35,506 nucleotides of DNA from Betaproteobacteria bacterium. Lineage in GTDB: Bacteria > Bdellovibrionota_B > Oligoflexia > Silvanigrellales > Silvanigrellaceae. The stretch lies in NCBI GenBank assembly GCA_016868315.1, contig VGHE01000019.1, positions 1 through 35,506 of the forward strand, given 5' to 3'. The position numbers were made by a program, and so were the translations under genes. Within the stretch, counting starts at the first letter, position 1. Each line of letters starts with the position of its first letter. Under the pieces are notes generated by a model, which saw only the letters and a list, made by a program, of their open reading frames with translations, made no database searches and was not told where the DNA came from. Shown here one piece after another: positions 24,557 to 32,716 of the stretch.

Positions 24557-25503
24557 CTGCTCATGTCGGGCTGATTCAAACTTCCACTTCTCATTTCGCG
24601 CGCCAGCTCTTGAGGTATGCGCGCTAGCGAATCCAATGCGACCGCCTCGGCGGTTGCGCGCATTGCTGCTGTGCAGTTTTCGCAGTTTTTGACAATCTCG
24701 TTCGCAAAGAGCCATCCCAGTGCGTACGCACCCCATTGTTTGCCGTCGCATGCGGGCAGACCTTCGTAGTCGCCCGAAGTACAAATCGTATGGAGATGAC
24801 CGCACGAGCGATTCTCTGGAAGCTGACCCGAAGCTAAGTTGAGGAAGTCACGGTCTGCGAGGCCACCTGTGCAGTCGCTATGGCGCGCCTCGTGCACCAG
24901 AATACTGGTGCGCGCTACGGTGTTTAACGGACGTCCGTTGTTTTCATCAAAGACCGAGTATGCTCGTCCCAGCTTAATGATGCCAATGCGCGGATCATTC
25001 ACCGGCAGAGAGGTGTTGTTCGTAAAGAAGTTAATACTTCTTCTTTGGGCGATGGTTTCGAGCCAAACTGCGGTACCAATGTTGGTTGCAATCGTGACTG
25101 CTTTGTTGCTGGCGTTGCCTGTGTTCGCAGTGTAGCTGAATCGTGATTCCACGGTTGTATCTGGACCAATAATATGGCCAATGCGTTCATCCAGAAATCT
25201 AAGAATTCCCTCACCTGCGCGGCTATTGAATGCGGTCACGAAGTACGGCGAGGTTTCTGGCTTGAATTTTAAGCTCTGTGCGAATCGAAAATCTTCCTTG
25301 AGATATTCACGTTCTTTGTCGTTGAGCGAAGCATCGAGGCTGATTTCCAACTGTGGATTGATTTGCTCTGCCATGCCTGTTTGGGGAGGAGGCAGCTGTG
25401 GTGGTACGGCCTTGTCGACCAGCCGTTTGCAGCCTCCAGCAAACACAAGAGAGGAAATCAAAGCCAAGGATACAGGGAGAGACCTGACCAAAATTGACTT
25501 CAT
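24538..25503 (-). CDS. HExxH-motif lipoprotein, putative metallopeptidase
   Basis: 321 residues from ATG 25503, just after a GGGGAAG-type site. The frame continues upstream to 25542 but that would precede the signal sequence. The signal ends in 'FAGGC' (Cys 25). The mature part carries 'ILVHEARHSDC' (HEARH 204-208), the zinc-binding form of a metallopeptidase or a contact site of that type, and several Cys in 'RSCGHLHTICTSGDY', 'PACDGKQW' and 'KNCENC'. The latter could form disulfides in the periplasm. A distal third zinc ligand is not obvious, although Glu residues follow in 'FANEIV'. The family is not recognised. It forms a two-gene minus-strand unit with the small membrane protein just upstream. 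Confidence 0.7.
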   Translation of the reverse strand: MKSILVRSLPVSLALISSLVFAGGCKRLVDKAVPPQLPPPQTGMAEQINPQLEISLDASLNDKEREYLKEDFRFAQSLKFKPETSPYFVTAFNSRAGEGILRFLDERIGHIIGPDTTVESRFSYTANTGNASNKAVTIATNIGTAVWLETIAQRRSINFFTNNTSLPVNDPRIGIIKLGRAYSVFDENNGRPLNTVARTSILVHEARHSDCTGGLADRDFLNLASGQLPENRSCGHLHTICTSGDYEGLPACDGKQWGAYALGWLFANEIVKNCENCTAAMRATAEAVALDSLARIPQELAREMRSGSLNQPDMSSTPPTN

Positions 25504-25504
25504 T

Positions 25505-26125
25505 TCACTTCCCCTCTTTGGCCTTGTTGATGCCTGCAACAAACAGCAAGTCGTCGGGCAGTTCTGCCACTAAAGACTGGAACCCAGGAGTCAGTTCCTC
25601 TGGGAATTTATCCTTCAATCGCTCAAGATTGGTGAGGCAAAGTGCACGTGCTGCTTGTGCCGCACCTCTCGACTGAGCGTCTTTTGCACACGCCATCAAC
25701 TGCCGTGAAACGTTGTAGCGGACTTCCGTGTTTGTATAGGCGGCCTGCATGCTTTCGGTCAGCTGTTCTGCGAACGCGATGAGTGATTGTGGCGTTGCGT
25801 GGCTATCTAAAGCCACTTCCTCGCGCACCTGTGTTGCTGCTGGCGGGTTTTCCAAAGTGGGTTTTGGATATTTGGGAATACGTCGGTTCTGCGCAGTGAG
25901 GCTGTCTGTTGGCTGAGTGACGACCTCAGCGCCGTTTGCCCCAGCGCCGTTCGCGGCTGAGTTCTGCCATTGCGGTTTGGGCGGTCTTCCTGGTTCGCTT
26001 TTGCCGCTGAGCTGCGTTCGGCTATCGGAGGATGGCGATGAATCGAGGAAAATGAGAGTTCCCAGCGATCCCAAGACGGCCGATCCTACGGCAACCCAGA
26101 TCAGCGTTGAGCGGTTTTTGCTCAT
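25505..26125 (-). CDS. single-pass membrane protein with disordered linker
   Basis: 206 residues. One N-terminal membrane helix (about 8-27, 'LIWVAVGSAVLGSLGTLIFL') is preceded by 'MSKNRS', which predicts an N-in orientation with the rest in the periplasm. Residues about 30-100 are Ser/Pro/Gly/Asn rich and likely flexible. Residues about 105-200 are helical and may form a small domain ('ALIAFAEQLTESMQ'-like region with two Cys, 'MACAKDAQS' and 'ALCLTNLERL'). I recognise no family. Its stop lies one base before the start of the HExxH lipoprotein gene, so the two are probably made together. A partner or regulator role for the lipoprotein is only a guess. Confidence 0.68.
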   Translation of the reverse strand: MSKNRSTLIWVAVGSAVLGSLGTLIFLDSSPSSDSRTQLSGKSEPGRPPKPQWQNSAANGAGANGAEVVTQPTDSLTAQNRRIPKYPKPTLENPPAATQVREEVALDSHATPQSLIAFAEQLTESMQAAYTNTEVRYNVSRQLMACAKDAQSRGAAQAARALCLTNLERLKDKFPEELTPGFQSLVAELPDDLLFVAGINKAKEGK

Positions 26126-26232
26126 GGTTCAGTGTCTCCCCAGAATTCGCTGCTCAACCTAAAAGCACCACTGGAGTATCGGAATTCAGAACGCTGATTT
26201 GAGAAAAAAGAACCGATTTTTCCCCGATGAAT

Positions 26233-26943
26233 TTATGTGCTGAGGTTCTCGGGTGTTGAAGGAGTCCAGGAAACTTCTGTGAATCCCTCTGCCCCCAGAT
26301 GCCTCTGAAAAGCTTTTCTGCTTTTTTCGGTTGGATTGACCACAATCCGCTTCCTGCTGGCTAGCAGGAGAGGAAGGTCAGCTCGGTGATCGGAATAGGC
26401 CACCGACCAGACGATGGTGTTGGGAAGAATTTTTCTCAATCTTCTGATTTTCTCTGCTCCAAGGCAATTTGCTCCGCGCAGCGTTATTCCACCGAGAAAG
26501 GGCATGAGTTTTGAGCCAACAATAAGCTTTTCATGGGGGTCGCATCGCTTCAAGAGAAAACGCAGCCAGGGCTCACCCGATGCGCTCACATAACAGATTT
26601 TGTGTCCTGAGGTTCTGAGTTTTTGCAGTTCCTCTGCCATTTCAATGAACCAGAGCGGTGCTATCTGCTGATTCACAACGTGCTTGAGCAGTGTGAGCGA
26701 TTCTCTGAGCGAACGGCCAACTGTTGCGCTCCAAAGCAATGCGCTTTTGAACTGGGTTTTATCGGCCAACCTGAGAATTTTCAGGGTTGCCAGCGCAATA
26801 AAAATCAGAGCGGCTAGCGCAACGCGCCAGCTAGGTCCTTTAAGAAGGAGTTCAGACATCAAAATGCGGAACGAATCGCGGGCAATAACCGTGCCGTCGA
26901 CGTCGAAGAAAGCATAGTGTTGGGCTTCGGGTAAGGTCGGCAC
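26233..26943 (-). CDS. HAD-IB family phosphatase
   Basis: 236 residues if started at GTG 26943, which has TGGAG 8 bases upstream and begins just before the conserved core. The frame stays open to 27096, but those residues are low-quality and would overlap the priA start region. HAD motifs: 'FFDVDGTV' (D14, D16) as motif I, 'ICYVSASGEPWL' as motif II (VSAS), 'GAEKIRRL' with the motif III Lys, and 'AYSDHRADLPLLL' as motif IV. The hydrophobic stretch in the cap ('VALAALIFIALATLKI') is typical of the HAD-IB group that acts on phosphoserine or lipid-like substrates. The substrate cannot be told. It is divergent from priA with 110 bases between. Confidence 0.85.
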   Translation of the reverse strand: MPTLPEAQHYAFFDVDGTVIARDSFRILMSELLLKGPSWRVALAALIFIALATLKILRLADKTQFKSALLWSATVGRSLRESLTLLKHVVNQQIAPLWFIEMAEELQKLRTSGHKICYVSASGEPWLRFLLKRCDPHEKLIVGSKLMPFLGGITLRGANCLGAEKIRRLRKILPNTIVWSVAYSDHRADLPLLLASRKRIVVNPTEKSRKAFQRHLGAEGFTEVSWTPSTPENLST

Positions 26944-27053
26944 GGGCTGACTCCAGGATGGGCGTGAAGGGGCTTGACTCTTGTACCTTATCGGTGAGCT
27001 TGTTAGCGTATCCGAGAAATATGGTCGAGCGGCACCGCTGCCAAAGGATAGCA

Positions 27054-29150
27054 ATGAACATCGGTTTGGGACAATATGGCCTCTTTGCCGTAGCAAATGC
27101 CACGGCTCATGAGCTGACCTATGAGATTCCTGAATCTCTCCGTCCGCAAATGGCGGCAGGGGTGTTGTGTGAATTGCCTGTTCAGGGGCGTCGCGCTGTC
27201 GGGGTATTTCTCAGTTTTTGTCCCAAACCTGAATTCAATTGTCGACCCGTGACAGCTCTCCTCCCAGACTGTCCGAGCTTGAAGCCGCGTGTGCTCGACC
27301 TTCTTCAGTGGCTATCGCACTACTACCTCGCGCCGCTGGGGCGCAGCATTCATTTGGCTGCACCTGGGTTTGTGTGGAATGCCTTGGCTCATGCCAAAAG
27401 ATTGAAGCGCCAGGAGCGAGTGCTCGCAAAACAGGCGCGAGCCGCATCAGTGCCAAAAGCCCAAGGTGCGCTTCAAGCGCAGCCTCTGAAAACTCTCAAT
27501 GCAGAGCAAATCAATGTTTATGAAGCGCTTCGTGGCGTCGAGCCAGGACACACGGCTCTGTTGCAGGGAGTAACGGGAAGCGGCAAGACCGAGGTTTATT
27601 TGCACCTTGTGCGTGACGCTCTTCATGCCGGAGGACGCGCGCTTGTTCTTCTTCCCGAAATCGCACTCACGCCCCAAATGTGTGAACGCTTTCGGGTTCA
27701 CTTCCCCGAAGAACTCGCCGTGCTTCACTCTGGGCTGAGCAATGTTGAGCACGAGCGTGAATGGTACAGAGTTGCTCGTGGAGAGGCTCGTGTGGTTCTG
27801 GGGGTGCGTTCTGCTGTGTTCGCTCCAATGGACGAGCTGCGCTTGATTGTTGTCGATGAAGAGCACGAGCAGAGTTATAAGTGCGATGAGTTCCCTTGCT
27901 ATCATGCTCGTGATGTTGCGGTAAAACGTGCGCAGCTCGAGAACGCGAGATGTGTTTTGGGAAGCGCAACTCCTTCGCTCGAGTCGTATCTCAACTCAGA
28001 AAGAGGCAAGTACAAAAAAGTGCTGCTCCGGGTGAAGCACTCACGCCAAACCAACCGTGTTGAACTTTTTCAGTATCGTCCGAAAATTCACTCAAGCGGT
28101 GGTCTTGCGCGCGGTGTTGTGCGCTCGTCTCAGTTTTCCTTTCAGGGTCATGTCATGGCTCCTGGAGTGGTTGAACTGCTTCGCGAAACACAAGCGCGCG
28201 GCGAACAGAGTATGGTTATTCTCAATCGTCGTGGTTTTGCTCAGTTTGCTTTGTGCGGTGACTGCGGAGTGGCACTGCAGTGTCCTCATTGCTCTGTGAG
28301 CACAACTTTGCATTCACGCGGCAGCAAAGAGCTTTGCCATTACTGCGGTTTCTCGCGACCTATCTTGAAACATTGTCCTTCATGCGGTTCCGAAAAACTT
28401 GTGCAGATGGGGCTGGGAACCCAAAACATGGAACAGGAAATCACCGAGCGTGTTCCTGGAGTTGTTGTTGATAGGCTCGATCGCGACGTTCTCACAAGTG
28501 CAACGCGCTTGTCGGAAATCATCAAGCGTTTTCGTACGGGAGAGACGCAGTGCCTTGTTGGAACCCAGATGCTCTCCAAAGGTCATGATTTTCCGCGCGT
28601 AACCTTGGTGGTTATACTGAATGTTGAGGATGGCCTTTTTGTGCCAGATTTTCGAGCCTCAGAGCGTACTTTTCAGCTTTTGTGCCAGGCCTCTGGTCGC
28701 ACGGGGCGCGGTGAACTCCCCGGGCTCATTGCTGTCCAATCCTTGGGCGCAAGTCATCCCGTGGTTTCGCTTGCTTTGGAAGGAAACATCGATCGCTTCC
28801 TCACAGATGAGCTCAAGATGCGCCAGCTCGGATGGCATCCGCCTGTGTGCCGGCAAGTTCTCGTAGAAATGCAGCATGCGAGTGAAGCGCACCTCATGCA
28901 ACTTGGCTCTGTGCTGCAGAGAGAACTCACAGCCGCTTGGACCGCTCAAGGGCTAACGCCACAAAACGTGCGTTTGACTGGTCCCTTGCCAGCTGTTTTG
29001 TCCAAATTGCGGGGGCAATACCGCGTGCATCTGGTGATTGCGGCTCAGCGCGAGATTCACCCTTCACGATTGTTTCCTCAGGAGTTGATGTTTCGTAAGG
29101 AATTTCAGCATCTTTTGAAGGTAGATGTCGATCCCTTCTCCTTCCTTTGA
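27054..29150 (+). CDS. priA: primosomal replication restart helicase PriA
   Basis: 698 residues from ATG 27054, with AAAGGA 5 bases upstream. The longer frame to 26958 gives residues unlike PriA. PriA reloads the replisome at stalled forks by binding D-loops, unwinding lagging-strand duplex and recruiting PriB/DnaT/DnaB. Seen: N-terminal 'LTYEIPESLRP' of the 3' binding domain, Walker A 'VTGSGKTEVYL' (173-183), Walker B DEEH (268-271, followed by EQSYK), 'RRGFAQFALCGDCG', a zinc region beginning C401/C404 with further CxxC pairs ('CPHC', 'CHYC', 'CPSC'), 'GTQNMEQEI', 'LVGTQMLSKGHDFP' and 'SGRTGRGE', a variant of the usual GRAGR. All key features are present, so it should be active. The gap to the FliG-like gene is 80 bases. 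Confidence 0.96.
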   Translation: MNIGLGQYGLFAVANATAHELTYEIPESLRPQMAAGVLCELPVQGRRAVGVFLSFCPKPEFNCRPVTALLPDCPSLKPRVLDLLQWLSHYYLAPLGRSIHLAAPGFVWNALAHAKRLKRQERVLAKQARAASVPKAQGALQAQPLKTLNAEQINVYEALRGVEPGHTALLQGVTGSGKTEVYLHLVRDALHAGGRALVLLPEIALTPQMCERFRVHFPEELAVLHSGLSNVEHEREWYRVARGEARVVLGVRSAVFAPMDELRLIVVDEEHEQSYKCDEFPCYHARDVAVKRAQLENARCVLGSATPSLESYLNSERGKYKKVLLRVKHSRQTNRVELFQYRPKIHSSGGLARGVVRSSQFSFQGHVMAPGVVELLRETQARGEQSMVILNRRGFAQFALCGDCGVALQCPHCSVSTTLHSRGSKELCHYCGFSRPILKHCPSCGSEKLVQMGLGTQNMEQEITERVPGVVVDRLDRDVLTSATRLSEIIKRFRTGETQCLVGTQMLSKGHDFPRVTLVVILNVEDGLFVPDFRASERTFQLLCQASGRTGRGELPGLIAVQSLGASHPVVSLALEGNIDRFLTDELKMRQLGWHPPVCRQVLVEMQHASEAHLMQLGSVLQRELTAAWTAQGLTPQNVRLTGPLPAVLSKLRGQYRVHLVIAAQREIHPSRLFPQELMFRKEFQHLLKVDVDPFSFL

Positions 29151-29230
29151 GTTCATCTTTTTGTTCAATCGTCCGATCACTCCTGAGACAGGCAGCGGTT
29201 CTCGTAGGTTCCTGCTGCCCAGGGGGATGT

Positions 29231-30190
29231 ATGCCTGCCTCAGCGTCCGAGAAAGCTGCACTCATACTAAATTTGCTTGGGCACGAGCTCGCTTCAAGGC
29301 TTTTTGCCGGTCTGCCGCGGCGTGAACAGACTGCTGTGTTGCGCTCAATGGCTGGCTCTCAGATCGCATTGTCGGATGCCGAAGTGCAGGAGATTTGCAA
29401 AGAGTTTCTCAACGCTCTAGCAGACAAAACACGCTCTGGCGTGGGTGGGATTCAGTCTCCGCGGGATAGTTTTGCGGGAGTGGAGTTGCCCAGAGCATCG
29501 CGGGTCAATGAGATCTGCGAAGATATTCCTGATTGGATTCTTATTGAACACCTCAAAAATCAGCTCGACTCAGTCATTAGCGCAGTTCTGGGCTCAATCG
29601 AGAGCTCTCGTGCGGGCACACTGTTCAAAGCAATGCCCTCTGAGCGACAAACGGCGTTGCTGCTGAGTCTCAGCAAAGAGCGTGTTTTGGAAGCGACAGT
29701 CTTAGATGAACTCGAGGCAGACCTTGAGGAGCTGCGCACCCGGACAGCCTCTGGTCGATTCGGACAAAGAGTCGGGGGGGCACAGCGCGCTCTGGCTCTT
29801 GTGCAGGCGCTCGACCCAGAAATGCGTCAACGCATTCTCGAAGAGGTGGATGCACGCGAACCGGCTTTGGCAAGGCACCTCGAGGGTGGGTTGCTCTCGG
29901 TTGCCAGGCTTTCTGGGCTTTTGCCTGCACATCTGGCTCTGCTTTTGGCTCAACTCAAAGACAACGACATTGGTTCATTTCTGAGGGGGGAATCCGAGCA
30001 AATCCAGGTGGCCTACCTATCTGCTTTGTCCAAGCGTCGGCGGGAAGATATCGAGTGCCTGTTGACGCCTGAGAAAAAGATAACCCAAAAACAAAAATCG
30101 GAGGCGTGTGAACGCCTCCGCTCATGTGCTCAGCAAATGAAGGGAGAGGGGAGAATCATCTTCCCATGGGAAGAGAGCCTGGTGAGCTGA
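29231..30190 (+). CDS. FliG-like protein (full length, divergent, no EHPQ)
   Basis: 319 residues from ATG 29231 with AGGGGG upstream. The frame extends to TTG 29147, but FliG proteins begin near this point. All three FliG parts are recognisable. Residues 5-62 are the N domain ('SEKAALILNLLGHELASRLF', 'DAEVQEICKEFLNAL'). Residues about 93-170 are the middle domain, where FliG's FliM-binding EHPQ motif is replaced ('LKNQLDSVISAVL'). Residues 182-319 are the ARM/C domain starting with the hinge GG (182-183) and ending 'GEGRIIF' like FliG's 'GE(I/M)VI'. By hand alignment to E. coli, R252 sits at K264 and R269 at R281, while C276/L277 replace D288/D289. No other flagellar gene is nearby. It may be a second rotor-side component working with the fusion/MotAB operon. 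The 3' end also encodes a terminator on the other strand. Confidence 0.75.
   Translation: MPASASEKAALILNLLGHELASRLFAGLPRREQTAVLRSMAGSQIALSDAEVQEICKEFLNALADKTRSGVGGIQSPRDSFAGVELPRASRVNEICEDIPDWILIEHLKNQLDSVISAVLGSIESSRAGTLFKAMPSERQTALLLSLSKERVLEATVLDELEADLEELRTRTASGRFGQRVGGAQRALALVQALDPEMRQRILEEVDAREPALARHLEGGLLSVARLSGLLPAHLALLLAQLKDNDIGSFLRGESEQIQVAYLSALSKRRREDIECLLTPEKKITQKQKSEACERLRSCAQQMKGEGRIIFPWEESLVS
30087..30120 (-). terminator. intrinsic terminator, minus strand, inside the FliG-like gene
   Basis: Read on the minus strand, CGGAGGCG and CGCCTCCG form a perfect 8-bp GC-rich stem with a 6-base loop (30099-30120). It is followed by ATTTTTGTTTTT (30098-30087). This is a strong rho-independent terminator about 150 bases beyond the stop of the small secreted protein gene, lying in the last 35 codons of the converging FliG-like gene. 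Confidence 0.85.
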
Positions 30191-30269
30191 ATACCCTTTT
30201 GTGGTAAAACCCTACGTCTCGCCATCTGGTCGGAGTCGAGCAGGATTCCCACAAGGGTTGCAGGGATGC

Positions 30270-30578
30270 TCAATTGTCCGGGCTACGCTCGACCTTACGG
30301 CTCTCAGCGCGAGCCTCTTCGCTCGTCCGGCTGACCGGAGTGTTCGAGCAGGAAGCCCCCTGCGCTGCATCTTGAAGAGTTTCTTTTTCCTCGCCCGCTG
30401 TCTTCACACGGACAGAGCCCTGTGTGCAGAACTGGCGTGTTTCAGAAGCTTGTGGAGGCTGCTCCTCAGACTTTCTGTTCCCGAGGCCAACCCGGTCTCT
30501 GTTGCTGGCAGCGTGCGATTCGAACGTCGGTGCTGTTAAGCCAACTGCGAAAGCCACCAGAAGTACTGCTCTTTTCAT
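30270..30578 (-). CDS. small secreted protein with two cysteines
   Basis: 102 residues. A clear signal peptide ('MKRAVLLVAFAVGLTAPTFE', cleavage near SHAA/S at about residue 24) precedes a short polar mature part of about 78 residues. The mature part is rich in Arg, Glu, Ser and Gln and has two Cys ('RQFCTQGS' and 'GASCSNTP') that could form one disulfide. The ribosome site GGGAGG lies 5 bases before ATG 30578. The terminator at 30087-30120 on the same strand supports a transcribed unit. Family not recognised. It is divergent from the CobW-like GTPase gene and converges on the FliG-like gene. Confidence 0.7.
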   Translation of the reverse strand: MKRAVLLVAFAVGLTAPTFESHAASNRDRVGLGNRKSEEQPPQASETRQFCTQGSVRVKTAGEEKETLQDAAQGASCSNTPVSRTSEEARAESRKVERSPDN

Positions 30579-30709
30579 ACGACCCTCCCTGTCTGGTCAC
30601 CACTTCCCATGTTTTCTGGTTCGGAGCTGGATTTCAAGACTTTAGCAGGTCGAGATTGTCTTACGCCCAACACTCGGATATGTGGTGGAACGTTCTGCCC
30701 GGAGGAGTC

Positions 30710-31723
30710 ATGTTTTTTACACAATCAGTCCCTTTTTCAAATAATGAATCTGTTGGTGGAAAAGAAATTCCAGTGACAATTGTTACTGGTTTTCTTGGGT
30801 CAGGCAAAACCACCCTGTTGAACCGCATACTCACGGAGAGCCACGGGAAAAAAATTGCCGTGGTTCTAAATGAAATTGGCGATGTGAATCTCGATTCCGA
30901 ATTGGTTGTGCAGTCGCTCAGCGAAGAGCTCAAAGTTATGAACAACGGATGTCTGTGTTGCACTGTTCGTGGCGACCTGAGCCGAGCTGCACGTGACTTG
31001 CTCAAGAGCAAAGTTGATTTCGACCATCTCGTCATCGAAACCACGGGAATGGCCGATCCAAGCCCGGTTGCGCAAACTTTTTTCATGGATGAAGACCTGC
31101 AACAGCATTACTTTCTGGATGCAATTGTAACTGTTGTGGACTCTTTCCACATCGAGAAAAATTTGAAGACGGTCAAGGAAACACAAGATCAAATCGGTTT
31201 TGCCGACGTCATTGTGCTCAACAAAGTTGACCTTGTTGCACCCGAGAAGCTCGCTGCTGTCGAGAAGATGATTCGCGGCATCAATGGTGTGTCGAAGTTG
31301 TTTCGCACAACCGAGTGCTCATTACCCATTTCAGACGTTTTGGGAATCGGTGCCTTCGACCTCCAAGATCGAGTAAAAATCGACCCAGCGATTCTGCAGG
31401 AATACCACGAACATTCTCACGATGATGAAATTCAGAGTATTTACATCGAAGAGAAGCGTCCGTTGAATCTTGAGAAGCTGACTGCCTTTATGGCGCTTCT
31501 GGTGAACGAGTTGGGCGAGCAGGTGTTGCGCAGCAAGGGTGTTCTGAACGTGCAAGACAACCCTTATCGTCTCGTCTTTCAGGGTGTTCACATGATCATC
31601 GGTAGCTCACCTGACCGCGAGTGGAACCCGGGCGAGGAACGCAAAACACAAATGGTTTTTATTGGCCGGCATTTGCCGCGTGATGTACTGGCTGAGGGTT
31701 TGGCCATGTGTGTGGCTGATTAA
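30710..31723 (+). CDS. COG0523/CobW-family GTPase metallochaperone
   Basis: 337 residues from ATG 30710 (GGAGG 4 bases upstream). The frame reaches back to 30422 but that part overlaps the divergent small gene. P-loop 'GFLGSGKTT' (27-35), the metal-binding CLCC (81-84, the family CxCC motif), 'ETTGMADPSPV' and 'NKVDL' are all present. A C-terminal domain follows with 'HEHSHDDE', a His/Asp metal-binding stretch. These proteins hydrolyse GTP to hand zinc, cobalt or nickel to target enzymes. Here the metal is not fixed by the sequence, but zinc is the most common. A Zur box was not found. The stop codon is inside a 16-bp palindrome shared with the converging AstE-like gene. Confidence 0.93.
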   Translation: MFFTQSVPFSNNESVGGKEIPVTIVTGFLGSGKTTLLNRILTESHGKKIAVVLNEIGDVNLDSELVVQSLSEELKVMNNGCLCCTVRGDLSRAARDLLKSKVDFDHLVIETTGMADPSPVAQTFFMDEDLQQHYFLDAIVTVVDSFHIEKNLKTVKETQDQIGFADVIVLNKVDLVAPEKLAAVEKMIRGINGVSKLFRTTECSLPISDVLGIGAFDLQDRVKIDPAILQEYHEHSHDDEIQSIYIEEKRPLNLEKLTAFMALLVNELGEQVLRSKGVLNVQDNPYRLVFQGVHMIIGSSPDREWNPGEERKTQMVFIGRHLPRDVLAEGLAMCVAD

Positions 31724-31729
31724 TCAGCC
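31714..31729. repeat. 16-bp perfect palindrome at convergent stop codons
   Basis: GGCTGATTAATCAGCC is its own reverse complement. It contains the TAA stop of the GTPase gene (31721-31723) and the TGA stop of the AstE-like gene (31726-31724). As RNA it can fold to a 6-bp stem with a TTAA loop from either strand. No T-run follows, so a strong terminator is not expected. Confidence 0.75.
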
Positions 31730-32713
31730 CCAAAGAGTGCGTGGATGCTGTGACAGCGGGCGAACGATCTGCAGAATGTCACCCCCTTGTGCTTCCACGG
31801 GGCGACCTTGCGCATCGCGCTTCGGATATTTCGGGAACATCAGAAAACCAGAAACGGGTGCAAGAAGCTTCTCTCCTGGCCGCACAACACCGAGCTCTTC
31901 ACCCTGAACCACCTCTTGGAAGTTTTCCAAGCCAGGCCGCAGCGCGGCATCATCGCCAGGCCAGGGTAATTTCGCAGCGACCTCGAAGCATTTTAAATCA
32001 AGGTCAGCAGGGGGTGTTATGGGGCGCGGCGAACGCTTGTGGTCGAGCTCAGTTTCGACGAACCCAATAATCCTCTGCAGGCTTGAAAGAGTGGTTCGGT
32101 AAGCATGATGCGAGAGTCCTGCTTTGCCAAGCTCAAGAGTGACTGCGGGTTTGCCGTTGCGGCGAACCCATTCGTCACCGCACATCCCCTCTGAGGAAAA
32201 AGCGATTTTCATATCGCGGGTCACGAAATGCTCCGCGGCATTCATGTGTGCAGCCCAGCAATACGATTCTTCGTGATAGGCAAATGTAAAAAACGGGAAA
32301 GTGCAAGGTTGGTTGGTTTGATGGTAGTCAACGAAAAGATCGGCTTTCTCAAGAATTTTTGCCAGCTCGAGTGAGCGTTTTCCTTCAAGACTGGTGTTAT
32401 CCTTTAAATCAAAGCAGCGATTCAAATCACGTTCAACGAATCGTGTGCCGGCGCGAATAGCATCGGGATTTCCAAGAAAAAAGAAGTACTGGGCGTTCAG
32501 TGAACCATTGTCTTCAGAGAGGTCATCGATCATGGAGATGACGGCAGGTATACTTCCTGTCTCATTGCCGTGTATGGCCGAACCAACCACAACCTTGAAC
32601 GTCGCATCTTTTGAGCCAAGCTGTACACAGTGAGGCACTGCCGAAGGATAAAGTCTTGCTCTCTGCTCGAAGGCTTCAAGCAGGGTACTGATGTTCGTTT
32701 CTTGTGAAAACAT
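31724..32713 (-). CDS. succinylglutamate desuccinylase/aspartoacylase-like M14 enzyme
   Basis: 329 residues. The AstE/AspA zinc site is visible: 'GSAIHGNETGSIPAV' (H48-x2-E51 ligands), 'VERDLNRCF' (substrate Arg) and 'DYHQTNQP' (third His ligand). A C-terminal beta domain ends in 'LGVVRPGEKLLAPVSGFLMF'. The family cleaves N-acyl groups such as succinyl from glutamate or acetyl from aspartate, in the cytoplasm. No ast operon genes surround it, so the substrate is not settled. The gene is 3 bases downstream of the HATPase gene and reads with it. Its stop touches that of the GTPase gene. Confidence 0.85.
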   Translation of the reverse strand: MFSQETNISTLLEAFEQRARLYPSAVPHCVQLGSKDATFKVVVGSAIHGNETGSIPAVISMIDDLSEDNGSLNAQYFFFLGNPDAIRAGTRFVERDLNRCFDLKDNTSLEGKRSLELAKILEKADLFVDYHQTNQPCTFPFFTFAYHEESYCWAAHMNAAEHFVTRDMKIAFSSEGMCGDEWVRRNGKPAVTLELGKAGLSHHAYRTTLSSLQRIIGFVETELDHKRSPRPITPPADLDLKCFEVAAKLPWPGDDAALRPGLENFQEVVQGEELGVVRPGEKLLAPVSGFLMFPKYPKRDAQGRPVEAQGGDILQIVRPLSQHPRTLWG

Positions 32714-32716
32714 GAT

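Noticed and set aside
26974-27006. Sigma-70 promoter for priA (TTGACT at 26974)
   Set aside because: No acceptable -10 element at 16-18 bases; the nearest candidate is at 21 bases.
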